A stretch of 64,000 nucleotides of DNA from Bacillota bacterium (GTDB lineage: Bacteria > Bacillota > SHA-98 > UBA4971). A program made the translations under genes and the position numbers. The stretch is from the NCBI GenBank assembly GCA_012516125.1, contig JAAYXB010000090.1, positions 1 to 64,000 of the forward strand. The letters run 5' to 3'. The notes below the pieces were generated by a model that worked only from the letters and a program-made list of their open reading frames with translations, was not told the DNA's origin and did no database searches. Of the stretch, positions 16,522 to 24,371 are shown piece after piece. Positions within the stretch are counted from its first letter, which is position 1. Each line of letters begins with the position of its first letter.

Positions 16522-17733
16522 TCAGTCCTTCCCCACCCGGAAGAGCGCTCTCAGCATGTTGCGGGTGGCACGAAACAGCACCCTGAACACGCTCCCGCGC
16601 TTCACATCCTCCGCAGCTACAAGGTCGACCCGTGCGACCTCGGTCCCGTCCTCCAGACGCGCAATGAGATCCCCGACCTTCTGTCCCTTCTGCACCGGGG
16701 CGTTGATCCTCTCCGGAAGGATCATCTCGCTCGTTACCTTGCCCTCCTCGCCGCGACGCACCACGGCAACAAGGGGATCCTTCGCGACGATGTCGACTTT
16801 CTCGACCACGCCGCGCGCCACGTCCAGTTGTGCCATGACCTGGCCCTGCGACGCGATCTCGACGCCGGCGTAATGTCTGAACCCGAAATCCAGGAGAGCC
16901 GACGCCTCCTTGAACCGGAGCTGAGAATCGGCCACGTTCAATACGACCGCTATGAGCCTTAGGCCTCCTCTCTTCGCCGTGGCTGACAGGCAGTACCCCG
17001 CTTCCTCCGTAAAACCGGTCTTGAGGCCATCAGCCCCCTCGTAGGACTTGATAAGCCTGTTGGTGTTCACGAGAATGTTCTTGCCGCCCCGCACGTAGTC
17101 GATCCAAGTAGTGAACCACTCGTGTACTTTCGGGTAGCGGAGCAGGGCGCGGGACATGATGGCGATGTCGCGCGCGGTCGTGTAATGGTCTCGCTGAGGA
17201 AGCCCGTGGCAATTGGCGAAATGGGTGCCAGTCATCCCCAGTTCGCGGGCGCGCTGGTTCATCATGTCCACGAAAGCCTCTTCGCTCCCGGCGATGTGCT
17301 CTGCCACAGCCACGCTCGCGTCATTCGCAGACACGATGGCGATGGCCTTCAAGAGGTCAGCGAGGCTCATCTCCTCCCCGACCTCGAGCCAGATCTGGGA
17401 CCCTCCCATCTCCATAGCGTGCTCGCTTGTGACCACCATGTCATCCAGGCTGACTTTCCCCTGCTCTATCGCTTCCATCGCGAGGAGCATGGTCATGATC
17501 TTTGTAATGCTCGCGGGCGCCATCCTCTTGTCGGGCTCCTTTTCAAAGAGAACCCTCCCTGACACGGCGTCCATGAGCACCGCCGAGCCAGCAGTGATCG
17601 ACACGCTTGGGGCCGGGCCTTGCTGTTTCTCCTGGGCTGCCACTTGAACGGGTAGCGCGGCGCTCCACACGTAGACCACGGCAACCGCGAGCGTCGCAAG
17701 AGCGATACCCGTCGGCACTCTCCGCGCATGCAT
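16522..17733 (-). CDS. dacF: D-alanyl-D-alanine carboxypeptidase DacF
   Basis: This 403-aa low-molecular-weight penicillin-binding protein (peptidase S11) trims peptidoglycan side chains. It has a signal peptide (about residues 1-33), the active-site SITK in MAPASITKIMTM, the second motif SANDASVAVAEH, and the KTG motif in ADGLKTGFTEEAG. A C-terminal beta domain (PBP5_C) follows. The position upstream of spoIIAA on the same strand matches Bacillus, where dacF is a forespore gene. The start is ATG 17733, 60 bp from a nested palindrome. Confidence 0.93.
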   Translation of the reverse strand: MHARRVPTGIALATLAVAVVYVWSAALPVQVAAQEKQQGPAPSVSITAGSAVLMDAVSGRVLFEKEPDKRMAPASITKIMTMLLAMEAIEQGKVSLDDMVVTSEHAMEMGGSQIWLEVGEEMSLADLLKAIAIVSANDASVAVAEHIAGSEEAFVDMMNQRARELGMTGTHFANCHGLPQRDHYTTARDIAIMSRALLRYPKVHEWFTTWIDYVRGGKNILVNTNRLIKSYEGADGLKTGFTEEAGYCLSATAKRGGLRLIAVVLNVADSQLRFKEASALLDFGFRHYAGVEIASQGQVMAQLDVARGVVEKVDIVAKDPLVAVVRRGEEGKVTSEMILPERINAPVQKGQKVGDLIARLEDGTEVARVDLVAAEDVKRGSVFRVLFRATRNMLRALFRVGKD

Positions 17734-17788
17734 CTTGCATCCCCTCCCGCACCCTCGAGGACCATCGAAAGCTCTCGATCAGGTACAT

Positions 17789-17824
17789 ATTCGGGCGGAT
17801 GCAGGTATATACCCGAATCCGCCC
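17789..17824. promoter_or_regulatory. nested palindrome upstream of dacF
   Basis: GGGCGGAT (17793-17800) pairs with ATCCGCCC (17817-17824). Enclosed at 17804-17813 is the perfect palindrome GGTATATACC. A competing pairing ATTCGGG/CCCGAAT (17789-17795 with 17812-17818) uses some of the same bases. It is a good candidate for a protein-binding site or a switchable RNA stem in the dacF leader or promoter. No known operator was recognised. Confidence 0.45.
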
Positions 17825-18075
17825 AGACGGGAAGACCCATGGCAGGATCGCAGCTCAGCGAGATACCCGGGGTGATGAACGTCGAAGGTTGCGCGTCTCG
17901 CGGCACTTAGGCGGCCGCACACGATGTAGGATGTAGACAGATCTCGTAAGCCCGCGCCGCTTCTCAGCGCCGCGGTGCCGTCAAAAGTGTCCGCCTCGGC
18001 CCCGCGCAGGGCATGCGTGCGCCGCGAAGCGGACCGCGCCAAGCCACAAGCGGAACCGCTCGTCACGCCGGGAAC

Positions 18076-18136
18076 GGGCTACCTGTGACTGCACGACGGG
18101 GCGTCAGAATCCGGCAACTTGCCTGATGGCCCTGAG
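18076..18136. repeat. partial copy of the short inverted-repeat element (copy A)
   Basis: The stretch TGCACGACGGGGCGTCAGAA and the following TCCGGCAACTTGCC match the left half of the element at 25734-25845 at about 40 of 50 positions. The copy stops 24 bp short of the pdp stop codon. The right half is not recognisable. Confidence 0.6.
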
Positions 18137-18159
18137 GACCTGCGAAGCCCCGCGCTGCG

Positions 18160-19473
18160 TCAGCGCTGGGCGCCGAAAACCCGTTTCACCAAGAGCGGCG
18201 GAGACGGAGGCGACTGGGAGATCGTATACGCCGATGACACAAGGCGCGACGCTTCCTCGATGCTGGCAGCGTTATTCGTATGCAGAAGAGCAAGCGGCTC
18301 CCCTGCGGCCACCTCCTGGCCGATCTTCTTCTCCACGACAAGCCCGGCCGCGGGGTCGATTGCCTCGTCCTTGACTCGCCGCCCCGCACCGAGTATCATC
18401 GCGGCGACGCCGACCCGCTCTGCGTCGATCGCGCTGACGTAGCCCGACGCATGACTCGGAACGGGCACGGTGTGCGCTGCGCGCGGAAGGATCTCAGGAC
18501 GTTCGCATACGGTCGCGTCTCCGCCTTGCGCCGCCACAAACTCGGCGAATTTGGCGAGAGCTGACCCGTTTTCAAGGAGCCTGCCAAGGAGCTCCCGGGC
18601 TCGGTCGGTGTCGGAAGCCGCCCCGCCCAGCACGAGCATGAGCGACCCAAGGGTCAGACAAAGCTCGATTAGATCGGGCGGCCCCTGCCCCCGAAGCGCA
18701 TCGATGGCCTCCCTGACCTCCAGCGCATTCCCCACAGCAAGCCCTAGAGGCTGGCTCATGTCGCTCACGACAGCCGCGGCCCTCCGGCCTGCCCCCTCCA
18801 CGATCTCCACCATCAAACGCGCCAGAGCCACTGCGTCCTCGTCCGACTTCATGAACGCCCCGCTGCCAGCCTTCACGTCGAACACGATGGCGTCGGAGCC
18901 GCAGGCCAGTTTCTTGCTGCACACGCTGCTCGCTATGAGCGGCATGCTGTCTACCGTGGCCGTGACATCGCGCAGCGCATACAGCTTCTTGTCGGCCGGC
19001 GCCACCGCCGCGGTCTGGCCGACCACGGCGACACCAATGGAGTTCACGTTGCGGACGAACGCGTCCTTGGAAAGGTCCACACGGAACCCGGGGATCGACT
19101 CAAGCTTGTCGAGGGTGCCGCCGGTATGCCCAAGCCCGCGACCGGACATCTTCGCCACCGGCACCCCCGCCGCAGCCACGAGGGGCGCCAGAACGAGCGT
19201 TGTCTTGTCGCCGACCCCGCCGGTGCTGTGTTTGTCCACCTTGACTCCGCGGATCGCCGAAAGGTCCACGGTCTCCCCTGACCTCGCCATGGCTATCGTG
19301 AGGTCGCGCGTTTCGCGCGCGCTCATCCCCTGGAAGAACACAGCCATGCACCACGCCGACATCTGGTAATCCGGGATATCCCCCCGCGTGAATCCGTCCA
19401 CGAGGAACGTTATCTCCTCACGGGAGAGTTCCTCGCCCCGCCTCTTCTTGAGGATGATGTCATACGGCCTCAT
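18160..19473 (-). CDS. pdp: pyrimidine-nucleoside (thymidine) phosphorylase
   Basis: This 437-aa enzyme cleaves thymidine, deoxyuridine and uridine with phosphate to base and (deoxy)ribose-1-phosphate for salvage. The family signature is SGRGLGHTGGTLDKLE at about 109-124. The phosphate-binding KHSTGGVGDKTT and KAGSGAFM are present. The C-terminal domain ends in EEASRLVSSAYTIS. It overlaps the end of xerD by 14 bp. In Bacillus the order is spoIIM-xerD-deoB-pdp-dacF; deoB (drm) is missing here. Confidence 0.92.
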   Translation of the reverse strand: MRPYDIILKKRRGEELSREEITFLVDGFTRGDIPDYQMSAWCMAVFFQGMSARETRDLTIAMARSGETVDLSAIRGVKVDKHSTGGVGDKTTLVLAPLVAAAGVPVAKMSGRGLGHTGGTLDKLESIPGFRVDLSKDAFVRNVNSIGVAVVGQTAAVAPADKKLYALRDVTATVDSMPLIASSVCSKKLACGSDAIVFDVKAGSGAFMKSDEDAVALARLMVEIVEGAGRRAAAVVSDMSQPLGLAVGNALEVREAIDALRGQGPPDLIELCLTLGSLMLVLGGAASDTDRARELLGRLLENGSALAKFAEFVAAQGGDATVCERPEILPRAAHTVPVPSHASGYVSAIDAERVGVAAMILGAGRRVKDEAIDPAAGLVVEKKIGQEVAAGEPLALLHTNNAASIEEASRLVSSAYTISQSPPSPPLLVKRVFGAQR

Positions 19474-20530
19474 CGCGCGTTTTCCCTCCTCGTGATCGCG
19501 CCAACGCGGGAGCCGGCGCCTTCCTCTGCGCCCCCGCGGCAGCGTTCACGCTCGTGGATCCGAACGGACGCGGCTCTCCGACGGCGGAATCGTCGCCGGC
19601 CACGTCTCCGGGACGATCCGTCGACGCTGCTGGCGCGCCCTCTACTCTTGCCCTCGGGTGCGCAGAGTCGTATATCTCCTTAAGCTTGCCCTTGGCAAGG
19701 TGCGTATAGACCTGCGTCGTCGCGATGTCGACATGTCCCAGCATCTCCTGGACCGACCGAAGGTCGGCACCGTTCTCGAGAAGATGGGTCGCGAAGCAGT
19801 GACGCAGCGTATGAGGGGTCACGTGCTTCTGAATGCCCGCCTTCGCCGCGTAAGCCTTGATTATCTTCCAGAAGCCCTGTCTTGTCATCCTCCTGCCACG
19901 CGCGTTCACGAAGAGGGCGTTCTCAACGCGGCTTCTCACCAGCTTTGGCCTGGCGGAGCGAAGGTAGGCCTCCACCCATCCCGACGCCACGCGGCCCACG
20001 GGGATGATCCTCTCCTTCGACCCCTTCCCCAGGCACCTGACGTACCCCATCTCCACGTTCAGGTCGCCGATGTCGAGCGACACCAGCTCCGACACGCGCA
20101 TGCCGGTGGCGTACAGCACCTCCAGCATCGCCCTGTCGCGCACTCCCGCCGGAGTGTGCGTGCCAGGCATCTCGAGAAGCCGCCCAACCTCGTCCAGGCT
20201 GAGAACCCCTGGCAGGCGCCGCTCCTGCTTCGGAGACCCCAGGTTCACTGTGGGGTCGTGCTGGATCCTTCCCTCGCGGTCGAGGAACCTGTAAAGCCCC
20301 CTGATGGCCGCAAGCTGCCTGCATATGCTCGACGTGGCTTTTCCTTGCTGCCTGAGGTGCGCAAGGTATGCCATGATGGTGTCCTGGGTGACCTCGTCGA
20401 GGCCGCTGCCCTCGACCTCCTCCACAAACTTCGCGAACTGGTTGAGGTCTCTGGCGTACGATTCCAGGCTGTTCTGTGCAAGCCCCCGCTCCACTCCGAG
20501 GTATGCGAGGAACTCGTCCAAAAGGACCAT
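19460..20530 (-). CDS. xerD: site-specific tyrosine recombinase XerD
   Basis: This tyrosine recombinase resolves chromosome dimers at dif together with XerC. The 356-aa protein has the SAM-like N-terminal domain (1-85) and the catalytic residues Arg in ATGMRVSELV, His and Arg in HTLRHCFATHLL, His in GHVDIATTQ and the nucleophile in QVYTHLAKG. The core ends near residue 295. An extra tail of about 60 low-complexity residues (Ala/Pro/Arg/Asp) runs to the stop and into pdp. It has its own sigma-A-like promoter. Confidence 0.93.
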   Translation of the reverse strand: MVLLDEFLAYLGVERGLAQNSLESYARDLNQFAKFVEEVEGSGLDEVTQDTIMAYLAHLRQQGKATSSICRQLAAIRGLYRFLDREGRIQHDPTVNLGSPKQERRLPGVLSLDEVGRLLEMPGTHTPAGVRDRAMLEVLYATGMRVSELVSLDIGDLNVEMGYVRCLGKGSKERIIPVGRVASGWVEAYLRSARPKLVRSRVENALFVNARGRRMTRQGFWKIIKAYAAKAGIQKHVTPHTLRHCFATHLLENGADLRSVQEMLGHVDIATTQVYTHLAKGKLKEIYDSAHPRARVEGAPAASTDRPGDVAGDDSAVGEPRPFGSTSVNAAAGAQRKAPAPALARSRGGKTRDEAV

Positions 20531-20588
20531 GCCGCCCCGCCTCCGCCGCCGGACGAATCCAGACCTACCATGCTATCCCGCTGTTTCC

Positions 20589-20617
20589 AGTATAGCACGC
20601 TGGAGCGGCATCCGCAA
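20589..20617 (-). promoter_or_regulatory. sigma-A type promoter for xerD
   Basis: On the minus strand, -35 TTGCGG (20617-20612) and -10 TATACT (20594-20589) are separated by 17 bp. The leader to the ATG at 20530 is about 52 nt. This suggests xerD-pdp can be transcribed independently of spoIIM. Confidence 0.55.
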
Positions 20618-20796
20618 TTTCCCAGGACTTGCAGGCGGGATTTCGTCAAAGCTCATCCCGCTCGGGGAGCCGTTCGCGGACCCCTCACCTGAGCCTGGCG
20701 GCGCCAATGTCAATCCCTCTGGATAACCGACGCGGACTTCTGAATCCGCTGCTTACGTCGCCCACGTGAGGGTGCGGCAATCCCGGCGAGTGTGAG

Positions 20797-20919
20797 AGGG
20801 GCCCGCAGCGATTGCACGAGGCAAGTGAGTCAATACGCGGCCACCAGCCTTGCGGGCCGGATCTTGCCGAGGCGCGCCCGGCTTGGGGCGCCGTCACCGA
20901 GTGCAACACCGGCAACCCC
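20797..20919. repeat. copy of the short inverted-repeat element (copy C)
   Basis: This 123-bp copy is alignable over its length with the element at 25734-25845 (about 70-75% by eye). Shared blocks are TTGCACGA, CGGCCAC, GGCCGGAT, TGCCGAGGC and GGGGCGCC. The right end GTGCAACACCGGCAACCCC (20901-20919) is the inverted form of the left end of copy B. This marks the repeats as terminal and inverted. Confidence 0.65.
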
Positions 20920-20959
20920 GCAGCTGCCGGAGAATGGAGAAGAATCAATGAACCCTGAC

Positions 20960-21601
20960 TCAGAGCAGGTACCTCGACACGAGTTTCATGAACACAGGGG
21001 CCACGTAGGTCTCCACGGCGCTCCCGAGGACGAGGAGGAGTGCGGCACCGGCGGACACGATGACCGTGAAGAGGAACTGCGGGTAAATGGGGGCGCGCTT
21101 GTGGCTCAGCCTGTCCTGGGCGAGGGCCACTGCAAATGCGAGCGACACCTCGCACCCCGCGAGTATCGCGGGGATTATGAAGACGTTCTGGGGAAGCACC
21201 GACACCGCGGCGAGCACAACGCCTCTCGCGGCCATCTCGTCGACGAGAAATCCCACAGTGAACCCGATGACGAAACCCCTGAGGAAGAGGAGCACCAGGA
21301 TACCAGGGGCGCCGATGACCGAAAGCCCCAGCACCAGCGCGAGGAAGATGGTCTTGAGGTTGTTGTACAGCGCCCGCCGCGAGGCAGCCGCTCCACCTAC
21401 CTGCCCGGATCCGCCGAACCCCCTGAAAAATACCATGAGGTCTTCCGCGAGCTCGGCCTTCTGGCTCCCAGGAAGCACCTTCACCGAAAGCGAACCGAAG
21501 ATGACGCCCATCAGGAAGATGAGCATGACCAGGACGAGGACGGGTAGATGCCGCCTCAGGGAATCGCTGGAAGGCACCAGGGAGCGGGAGTCGTCCAGCA
21601 T
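20960..21601 (-). CDS. spoIIM: stage II sporulation protein M
   Basis: SpoIIM is a polytopic membrane protein of the SpoIIDMP machine that drives septal thinning and engulfment. The 213-aa protein has five hydrophobic segments and the conserved N-terminal core (MLIFLMGVIFGSLSV) with FLRGFVIGFTVGFLV and LPQNVFIIPAILAG. The ATG 21601 start has AAGGAGG upstream. A sigma-E-like promoter lies just upstream, matching the known mother-cell expression of spoIIM. xerD follows in the conserved order. Confidence 0.93.
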   Translation of the reverse strand: MLDDSRSLVPSSDSLRRHLPVLVLVMLIFLMGVIFGSLSVKVLPGSQKAELAEDLMVFFRGFGGSGQVGGAAASRRALYNNLKTIFLALVLGLSVIGAPGILVLLFLRGFVIGFTVGFLVDEMAARGVVLAAVSVLPQNVFIIPAILAGCEVSLAFAVALAQDRLSHKRAPIYPQFLFTVIVSAGAALLLVLGSAVETYVAPVFMKLVSRYLL

Positions 21602-21633
21602 CGCACGATCCTCCTTCGGACCACCTCCTTAGA

Positions 21634-21662
21634 TATGTATGTCCACCATGCTTCCATTATTC
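21634..21662 (-). promoter_or_regulatory. candidate sigma-E promoter of spoIIM
   Basis: The minus strand reads GAATAAT (21662-21656), 14 bp, CATACATA (21641-21634). The sigma-E pattern is close to KMATATT, 14-15 bp, CATACANT. The leader is short (about 25 nt) with a strong ribosome-binding site. spoIIM is a sigma-E gene in Bacillus. Confidence 0.55.
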
Positions 21663-21776
21663 TCAGCCTGCAATAACCTCGCGCCCCGCGAGTGGACGCG
21701 AGGTTCCCCGTCCACCGTCGTCGCAGTCGTCGTACGGACAAACCGTCGCACCGCCCCCAGACCGGTCCCCGTTGTT

Positions 21777-22043
21777 ATGAGATGGAACGCCATCCCCGAA
21801 GAAGCGGGACTCTCGAAAGGCACCAGTCCACGGAAAACTGTCGAGCAGTCATGGCACGAAGCGCTTGAGGAGCTGTGGCTCCGAGTGGCTCTCCCCTTTC
21901 GAGCTGACTCGACGAACTACGAGGACATGCTGGACGCCGCAGAACATGTAAGAGAGCTGGCCATGGGTCTTGGCGCGGGCGACCTTGTTGAGAAAGCCGA
22001 GGAGTACGTGGAGCTCTTGAGACAGAAGAGAGCAACCAACTGA
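21777..22043 (+). CDS. hypothetical protein
   Basis: This 88-aa ORF is one of the few on the plus strand here, divergent from spoIIM. The C-terminal 65 residues look like a real helical protein: EALEELWLRVALPFRADS, then MLDAAEHVRELAMGLGAGDL and EKAEEYVELLRQKR. Composition is acidic and balanced, unlike chance ORFs in this GC-rich sequence. The start is uncertain: ATG 21777 lacks a strong Shine-Dalgarno, and the open frame extends up to 21639 over the spoIIM promoter. I do not recognise a family. Confidence 0.5.
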   Translation: MRWNAIPEEAGLSKGTSPRKTVEQSWHEALEELWLRVALPFRADSTNYEDMLDAAEHVRELAMGLGAGDLVEKAEEYVELLRQKRATN

Positions 22044-22064
22044 CATTGCACGTACCCGGGAACA

Positions 22065-22088
22065 GGGGCTGCCGGTGCTTGCACGACT
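22065..22088. repeat. solo end of the short inverted-repeat element (copy E)
   Basis: GGGGCTGCCGGTGCTTGCAC followed by GAC matches the terminal repeat of the element (25734-25845) with one mismatch. It lies about 50 bp past the stop of the EndoQ-type gene. The rest of the element is not recognisable. Confidence 0.5.
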
Positions 22089-22137
22089 ATGCCCTCCCCG
22101 ATGGGATTCGGCTGCTCGCGCGGCAAAGCGGTAGTAC

Positions 22138-23337
22138 TCAGTCGCCATCCGCCACGGCCTTTCCGTAGCGCCCGCCTCCGCCAGCGAGGAGGGGCAGGGT
22201 GCCTTCGCGCGCCCGGATGATGAGACGCGCGGCCTTCCCCCCGACCACGGCGGCTATGTCCTCCTCGCTCGCGTCGTGGAGGATGGCCATTTCGCTTCCG
22301 AACTCCCGGATGAGCTTGTCTATGGATCTCGGGCCTATCCCCGGCACGAACTCCAGCGGCACCTGGTACTGATATGGAGGCCTGTGTGCCGGGTGTCTGG
22401 GCTCGGGGTAGTCCTGGATCTGGACGATCCGGTCGAGCACGCCCATGACCACGGGCGAGTCGGGGCAGCGCGGGCACGAAACCGCCGGGGGGTCCACGTC
22501 GCGCAGCGTCTCGTCGCATGCAGGGCAGTATGTGCGATGGTACTTGCCAAGCCTGGGGTCGAGGCCGAAGTTGCGCCGAACGCGCCTCCCGTCCTTCCGG
22601 GCGAGCGCCTTCATGACCTCGTCGAAGCTGGGGGCATCGAGGAGCATCTCGTTGTATTCCCTGCCGATCTTGGGCAGCGAATGGCAGTCCGAGTTCGAGA
22701 GGAACGTGAGGTCCCCGAGCTCGGCGATGGTGTCTGCGAGGTCAGTGTCAGCAGAAAGGCCAAGCTCGATGGCGGGGATACGCGCCAGGATCTCCGGCGG
22801 AAAAGCCTCGGAGAGCCTCCGAACGCAGTTGCCGTAGATGCTCTTGTGCGGCGAGAACGCATGGGCCGGGAGCGGCACTCCGCCATCCTCGCGTGCCATC
22901 TCGTAAAGGCCCCGGGCTGGCATGCCGCACCTCGGAGTGCTCATGTTGATGTTCGCCACGCACTTCGCAAGGCGCTTGGAGAACCGCTTGACCCGGGCGA
23001 GATCCCTGAAAAACACCAAATGATGGCTGCTCCCGCCATCCTCCTCCCTCGTTTCGACCTCGCTTGCGAGAAGCACCGTGACCCTGTCGCGGTAGCCCAC
23101 ACCCCCGCCCGGGATCTCGGCCATCTCGCCGGAATCGAGGAGCCTTTCGATGTCCTCGATGACCCGAGGGGACGCAGCGTCGGCGATGCCCACCACATCG
23201 ATTCCTTTCCGGTAGAAGCACTCCTTCGCTATGTTCCCAAAGGTGAGGTTCCTGGCGCCGGACACCTTCACAGGGCGGCCGCGGCTATCGCGGCCGATGT
23301 GCACATGGAGGTCAACGAAAAACCGCTTCAACTCCAC
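22138..23337 (-). CDS. PHP-domain nuclease, endonuclease Q-like (YqxK)
   Basis: This 399-aa protein combines a PHP metal-dependent phosphoesterase domain (FVDLHVHIGRDS at 8-19, SEVETREE, GLPAHAF-type and SNSDCHSL metal ligands) with a zinc ribbon (CPACDE ... CPRCPD at about 272-293). A helix-hairpin-helix tail follows (FVPGIGPRSIDKLIREFG). This order is that of EndoQ, which nicks DNA 5' of deaminated bases. The gene is adjacent to nudF, as yqxK is in Bacillus. Its ATG directly follows the nudF stop, so the two form an operon. Confidence 0.82.
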   Translation of the reverse strand: MELKRFFVDLHVHIGRDSRGRPVKVSGARNLTFGNIAKECFYRKGIDVVGIADAASPRVIEDIERLLDSGEMAEIPGGGVGYRDRVTVLLASEVETREEDGGSSHHLVFFRDLARVKRFSKRLAKCVANINMSTPRCGMPARGLYEMAREDGGVPLPAHAFSPHKSIYGNCVRRLSEAFPPEILARIPAIELGLSADTDLADTIAELGDLTFLSNSDCHSLPKIGREYNEMLLDAPSFDEVMKALARKDGRRVRRNFGLDPRLGKYHRTYCPACDETLRDVDPPAVSCPRCPDSPVVMGVLDRIVQIQDYPEPRHPAHRPPYQYQVPLEFVPGIGPRSIDKLIREFGSEMAILHDASEEDIAAVVGGKAARLIIRAREGTLPLLAGGGGRYGKAVADGD

Positions 23338-23883
23338 CTAAATGATCCCCCTCGACATCGCCACGAATAGCCCTAGGAGGGTCTTGCCATCGCGGATCTC
23401 CCCCCTCGCTATCATTTCATCCAGCCCGGCGCGGGGCACCCGCCTGGTCTCGATGATCTCATCCTCCTCCGGCCTGTCCTCTCCCGCGGCAAGATCCCTC
23501 GCGATGAAAAGGTGCAGCACCTCGTCGCAGAAACCAGGGGATGTGTAGAACGGTACAACTTCCTCGAGGACCGCCGCCCGGTAGCCGGTTTCTTCTTCGA
23601 GCTCGCGCGCGGCGCACTCACGCGGGTCCTCGCCCGGGTCGAGCTTTCCGGCGGGAATTTCCCAGAGGGCCGACCGCACGGGGTACCTGTATTGCCGGAC
23701 GAGGATCACCGAACCGTCGCGGTGCACCGCAACCACCGCGACCCCGCCCGGGTGCTCCACCACCTCGCGCCGCGAGCGCTTGCCCGAGGAAAGCTCGACG
23801 TCGTCAACGCGCAAGGTCAGGATGTTCCCCCGATACACCACGGTCGATCCCACTTGCTTCTCCACAAGGTTCGACTCGTCCAA
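23338..23883 (-). CDS. nudF: ADP-ribose pyrophosphatase (Nudix)
   Basis: This 181-aa Nudix hydrolase is predicted to cleave ADP-ribose to AMP and ribose-5-phosphate. The Nudix box runs GKLDPGEDPRECAARELEEE plus TGY at about residues 79-101. Upstream strands RREVVEHPGGVAVVAV and ILVRQYRYPV are typical of the ADPRase group. The start is TTG 23883 with GGGGGAA upstream. It is the first gene of a pair with the EndoQ-like gene. Confidence 0.92.
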   Translation of the reverse strand: MDESNLVEKQVGSTVVYRGNILTLRVDDVELSSGKRSRREVVEHPGGVAVVAVHRDGSVILVRQYRYPVRSALWEIPAGKLDPGEDPRECAARELEEETGYRAAVLEEVVPFYTSPGFCDEVLHLFIARDLAAGEDRPEEDEIIETRRVPRAGLDEMIARGEIRDGKTLLGLFVAMSRGII

Positions 23884-24001
23884 CGCAATTCCCCCTAAAT
23901 CTCGGGCCCCATGGCATCAGATGGCCCAAAGGTGCGTATCCTGTTACTAGATCGGGCATGGGCCAACCCGCGCCCTGTTTCGCAGGACCGCGCAGGATAT
24001 T

Positions 24002-24144
24002 GCCTCGCCTGAGGCCAGACGGCCCGGTGCTCGCGCCTCTCTCAGGCGCCGCGCGCATTTCCTGGGCCCTGGGCGCCTCAGTCGAGGCACCAGGCACCGC
24101 CGCGCAGCCCGCCCGAAGGCCCCAGTGCTGGTGCACGGCACCAG
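24002..24144. other. cluster of four perfect short hairpins
   Basis: Within the 328-bp gap between nudF and the small ORF at 24212 there are four perfect stems: GCCTC/GAGGC (24002-24015, 4-nt loop), GCGCCT/AGGCGC (24033-24049, 5-nt loop), GCCTC/GAGGC again (24075-24088, 4-nt loop) and CTGGTGC/GCACCAG (24128-24144, 3-nt loop). There is no T-tract. This could be a structured leader for the small ORF, an RNA, or a REP-like repeat. The rest of the gap (23884-24001, 24145-24211) shows nothing else. Confidence 0.4.
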
Positions 24145-24211
24145 TAGCCCGCCGGATGCTGGCGAACCGGGAGGGACCGGCGAACCGTCACTCGAGGAGG
24201 TATGTCCGGGC

Positions 24212-24352
24212 ATGAACATAATCATCCAAAGGCGCGCCATCTGGATCACTGGAAATCCGCGGGAGATCCTCTGGGCCCTTGCCCTTCTGGCCAGGGACCA
24301 CACCACCCTCGGTGACCTGCTCGCTTCGCCCGCAGAGCGTCCGGACCGTTGA
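24212..24352 (+). CDS. possible MciZ-like peptide (FtsZ inhibitor)
   Basis: This 46-aa ORF has a strong ribosome-binding site (GAGGAGGT about 10 bases upstream of ATG 24212). Its core RAIWITGNPREILWALALLA followed by RDHTTLGDLL has the layout of Bacillus MciZ: a short hydrophobic strand, Gly, then an amphipathic helix with E-I and a downstream acidic-hydrophobic turn. MciZ is a 40-aa mother-cell peptide that caps FtsZ filaments and, as I recall, is encoded beside nudF. The assignment is by pattern and neighbourhood; identity is low in such short peptides. Confidence 0.55.
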   Translation: MNIIIQRRAIWITGNPREILWALALLARDHTTLGDLLASPAERPDR

Positions 24353-24371
24353 GATCCTCCTCATTCCGCCC

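Larger units (their letters stand above)
17734..18159. other. 426-bp gap between pdp and dacF
   Basis: There is no gene. It holds a copy of the intergenic repeat at 18076-18136 next to the pdp stop, and a nested palindrome at 17789-17824 upstream of dacF. Between them is GC-rich sequence with several short self-complementary stretches. I could not find a convincing sigma-F promoter for dacF, although GTATA near 17806-17810 (minus strand) resembles a sigma-F -35. Confidence 0.5.
20531..20959. other. 429-bp gap between spoIIM and xerD
   Basis: There is no gene. It holds the xerD promoter (20589-20617) and a full copy of the inverted-repeat element (20797-20919) that ends 40 bp past the spoIIM stop. 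The remaining 180 bp show nothing I can name. Confidence 0.5.
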
